Below, in pieces: positions 7,706 to 8,905 of a stretch of DNA of 8,905 bases. The DNA is taken from the NCBI GenBank assembly GCA_018064565.1, contig JAGHVA010000024.1:1-8905 (forward strand), written 5' to 3'. The notes under the pieces were generated by a model that ran no database searches, was not told the DNA's origin, and saw only the letters and a list, made by a program, of their open reading frames with translations. The number at the start of each line of letters is the position of its first letter. The stretch's first letter is position 1. Source of the stretch: Candidatus Colimorpha onthohippi (GTDB taxonomy: Bacteria > Bacteroidota > Bacteroidia > Bacteroidales > P3). A program made the translations under genes and the position numbers.

Positions 7706-7736
7706 CAAAGGTACTACAAAAAAACAAGGTCAGAAA
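7706..7736 (-). promoter_or_regulatory. Probable clpC promoter (Bacteroidota type)
   Basis: On the - strand TACCTTTG (7713-7706) matches the Bacteroidota -7 consensus TAnnTTTG exactly. Nineteen bases upstream is TTTC (7736-7733), three of four matches to the -33 box TTTG. Initiation would fall near 7699, giving a leader of roughly 200 bases that includes the dispersed element. The spacing agrees with the known 19-21 base range. The assignment is by pattern only. Confidence 0.6.
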
Positions 7737-7811
7737 GGGTAGTGGTAACGATATTTTTAACAACGCCATGTTAAAAGAGAATTGATATAGGACAATAGGA
7801 GCTATCCACTC
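7737..7811. other. Divergent intergenic core, no gene seen
   Basis: This is the part of the 514-base clpC-gyrA interval between the proposed clpC promoter and the gyrA palindrome. It is AT-rich and I see no convincing ORF, repeat or promoter in it. Short - strand frames crossing 7650-8043 have no recognisable protein character. Confidence 0.5.
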
Positions 7812-7851
7812 AAAATAAATGATATTTGCATACTGAAATATCATTTATTTT
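7812..7851. promoter_or_regulatory. Perfect 16-bp inverted repeat in the gyrA promoter region
   Basis: AAAATAAATGATATTT (7812-7827) and AAATATCATTTATTTT (7836-7851) are exact reverse complements with an 8-base spacer GCATACTG. Only two of the 16 bases in each arm's pairing are not A-T-type weak pairs or close to it, so a transcription terminator is unlikely. The right arm ends three bases before the proposed gyrA -7 box, and the spacer covers the place where a -33 box would sit. This arrangement fits an operator for a dimeric repressor or a supercoiling-sensitive palindrome; which of these is unknown. Confidence 0.65.
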
Positions 7852-7854
7852 TCG

Positions 7855-7862
7855 TATCTTTG
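7855..7862 (+). promoter_or_regulatory. Probable gyrA -7 promoter box
   Basis: TATCTTTG matches the Bacteroidota -7 consensus TAnnTTTG exactly. The -33 box is poor: ACTG (7832-7835) at 19 bases matches two of four positions, while a perfect TTTG (7825-7828) is 26 bases away, outside the usual range. A weak -33 region inside a palindrome suggests a regulated promoter. Predicted initiation is near 7869, leaving a ~135-base leader. Confidence 0.6.
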
Positions 7863-7868
7863 CCGTTC

Positions 7869-8005
7869 GGTTTTGTGGTGTCGTGTACAGCATAATCTGG
7901 TGTAAAAGAATATTGTAATTAAAGCTGTAATAATTATCGTTTTTGAGATGAACGAGAAAGTCGCCACCAAAAGCCGCAATATTGAATCGTAAAATATAAT
8001 AGGAC
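7869..8005 (+). other. gyrA 5' leader with a possible 14-residue leader ORF
   Basis: About 137 bases separate the proposed start site from the gyrA ATG. An ATG at 7948 opens MNEKVATKSRNIES and stops with TAA at 7990-7992, 13 bases before gyrA and in another frame. Upstream of it, TACAGC (7886-7891) plus TAAT (7893-7896) can pair with ATTA (7918-7921) plus GCTGTA (7924-7929), an imperfect stem with a 21-base loop. Either could be chance in AT-rich DNA. No clear Shine-Dalgarno precedes gyrA; AGGA at 8001-8004 is too close to the ATG. Confidence 0.3.
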
Positions 8006-8905
8006 ATGATATCGGATAACGAGAAAATTACCAAAGTTGACATCGAGTCAACGATGAAGAGTGCCTATATTGACTACGCAATGTCGGTAATCGTATCGCG
8101 TGCGTTGCCTGATGTACGCGATGGCTTTAAGCCCGTGCACCGTAGAATACTCTACGCAATGAATGACATGGGGTTACGTTATAACGTGCCTTATAAGAAA
8201 TCGGCTACTGTGGTGGGCGAAGTGTTGGGTAAATACCACCCACATGGCGACTCATCGGTATATGGTGCATTGGTTCGATTGGCGCAGACCTGGAATATGC
8301 GTTATCCACTGGTTGACGGGCAAGGCAACTTTGGTTCGATTGATGGCGACCCTCCTGCAGCTATGCGTTATACAGAGGTAAGGATGGATCAGATTGCCGA
8401 TGAGATGCTGGCTGATATCAAAAAAGATACGGTAGATATGCTTCCTACTTACGACAACGAGCATAAAGAACCAACCGTATTGCCTACGCGTATTCCAAAT
8501 CTGTTGCTGAACGGTTGCAACGGTATTGCAGTAGGTATGGCTACCAATATGCCTACCCACAACCTGACCGAGGTAATGAACGGCTGCATCGCCTACATCG
8601 ACAATCCAGACATCACCATCGAGGAGTTGATGGAATATATCAAGGCTCCCGATTTTCCGATTGGCGGCATCATCTATGGCACCAAGGGTGTCAGAGATGC
8701 TTTTATGACAGGTCGCGGAAGCATTATCTTAAGAGGTGAGACAACCGTTGAGGTTGATAACAAAGACCGCAATATAATTGTTGCTAACTCTTTGCCTTAC
8801 GGAGTGAATAAAGCTGAGATGATAAAACGTCAGGCTCAACTGGTCAAAGAGGGCAAGATTGTGGGCATTACCGATATCCGTGATGAGAGCGACAAAGAGG
8901 GTATC
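8006..8905 (+). CDS. gyrA: DNA gyrase subunit A, N-terminal 300 residues (3' truncated by window)
   Basis: The frame runs from ATG at 8006 to the last base of the window without a stop. GyrA is the DNA-cleaving subunit of gyrase, which introduces negative supercoils with GyrB. Visible hallmarks are YAMSVIVSRALPDVRDGFKP (24-43), PVHRRILYAM, and the quinolone-resistance region GKYHPHGDSSVYG (75-87). VDGQGNFGS follows (103-111), then AAMRYTE with R121 and the catalytic tyrosine Y122. Next come TRIPNLLLNGCNGIAVGMAT and the tower-side segment APDFPIGG. Numbering coincides with E. coli GyrA through Y122. S83 is the susceptible-type residue, whereas position 87 is Gly instead of the E. coli Asp. The start gives a short N-terminus MISDNEKITKVDIE before the conserved core, usual for the family. 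The gene is divergent from clpC. Confidence 0.97.
   Translation, partial: MISDNEKITKVDIESTMKSAYIDYAMSVIVSRALPDVRDGFKPVHRRILYAMNDMGLRYNVPYKKSATVVGEVLGKYHPHGDSSVYGALVRLAQTWNMRYPLVDGQGNFGSIDGDPPAAMRYTEVRMDQIADEMLADIKKDTVDMLPTYDNEHKEPTVLPTRIPNLLLNGCNGIAVGMATNMPTHNLTEVMNGCIAYIDNPDITIEELMEYIKAPDFPIGGIIYGTKGVRDAFMTGRGSIILRGETTVEVDNKDRNIIVANSLPYGVNKAEMIKRQAQLVKEGKIVGITDIRDESDKEGI

Noticed and set aside
7511..7708. 65-codon - strand frame in the clpC leader
   Set aside because: It is a translation of the dispersed element and flanking leader. The corresponding region before hflX does not preserve a related reading frame, so it is not a protein.
7812..7851. Reading the gyrA palindrome as an intrinsic terminator
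   Set aside because: The stem is almost entirely A-T pairs and no + strand gene ends upstream of it; an operator or structural role fits better.
8163..8739. Frames of 72, 74 and 102 codons near the window end
   Set aside because: All are shadows of gyrA, which continues open from 8006 to the last base.
1..8905. CRISPR array, tRNA, rRNA, IS element or defence system
   Set aside because: No regularly spaced repeats, tRNA-like cloverleaf, transposase or defence-gene motifs were seen; all large frames are accounted for by housekeeping genes.

Overview
This is a chromosomal housekeeping segment from a bacterium of the phylum Bacteroidota, most likely the order Bacteroidales (Prevotellaceae or a neighbouring family). 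The evidence is the type of the topoisomerase IV A, HflX, ClpC and GyrA proteins, the GT4 glycosyltransferase subtype, two promoter-like sites of the Bacteroidota form TAnnTTTG, and starts without clear Shine-Dalgarno sequences. Genus is not resolved.

Layout. Positions 2-4736 hold a co-directional + strand run: the 3' half of a topoisomerase IV subunit A gene (parC, truncated by the window start), a GT4 glycosyltransferase, the ribosome-associated GTPase hflX, and a YdfG-like short-chain dehydrogenase. Gaps are about 74, 103 and 31 bases, no clear internal promoter is visible, and the run is probably one operon. It ends in two inverted repeats (4750-4848) that separate it from a convergent - strand gene, the AAA+ unfoldase clpC (4882-7491). 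After a 514-base divergent intergenic region comes gyrA on the + strand, starting at 8006 and cut by the window end.

The intergenic DNA is the most interesting part. A structured dispersed element occurs at 2555-2653 directly before hflX and again, in the same sense orientation but longer, at 7514-7665 before clpC. Both copies share a GCCGAC/GTCGGC hairpin with a changed loop and end in a near-identical 3' block. A possible internally deleted third copy lies before the glycosyltransferase. The gyrA promoter region carries a perfect 16-bp AT-rich inverted repeat ending three bases before a TATCTTTG -7 box.

Together the genes cover DNA topology (topoisomerase IV and gyrase), ribosome rescue under stress (HflX), protein quality control (ClpC), glycan synthesis and a metabolic oxidoreductase. 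I found no defence system, CRISPR array, IS element, tRNA or rRNA. The candidates for something undescribed are the shared leader element of hflX and clpC, the gyrA palindrome, and a beta-clamp-like peptide at the end of ParC.
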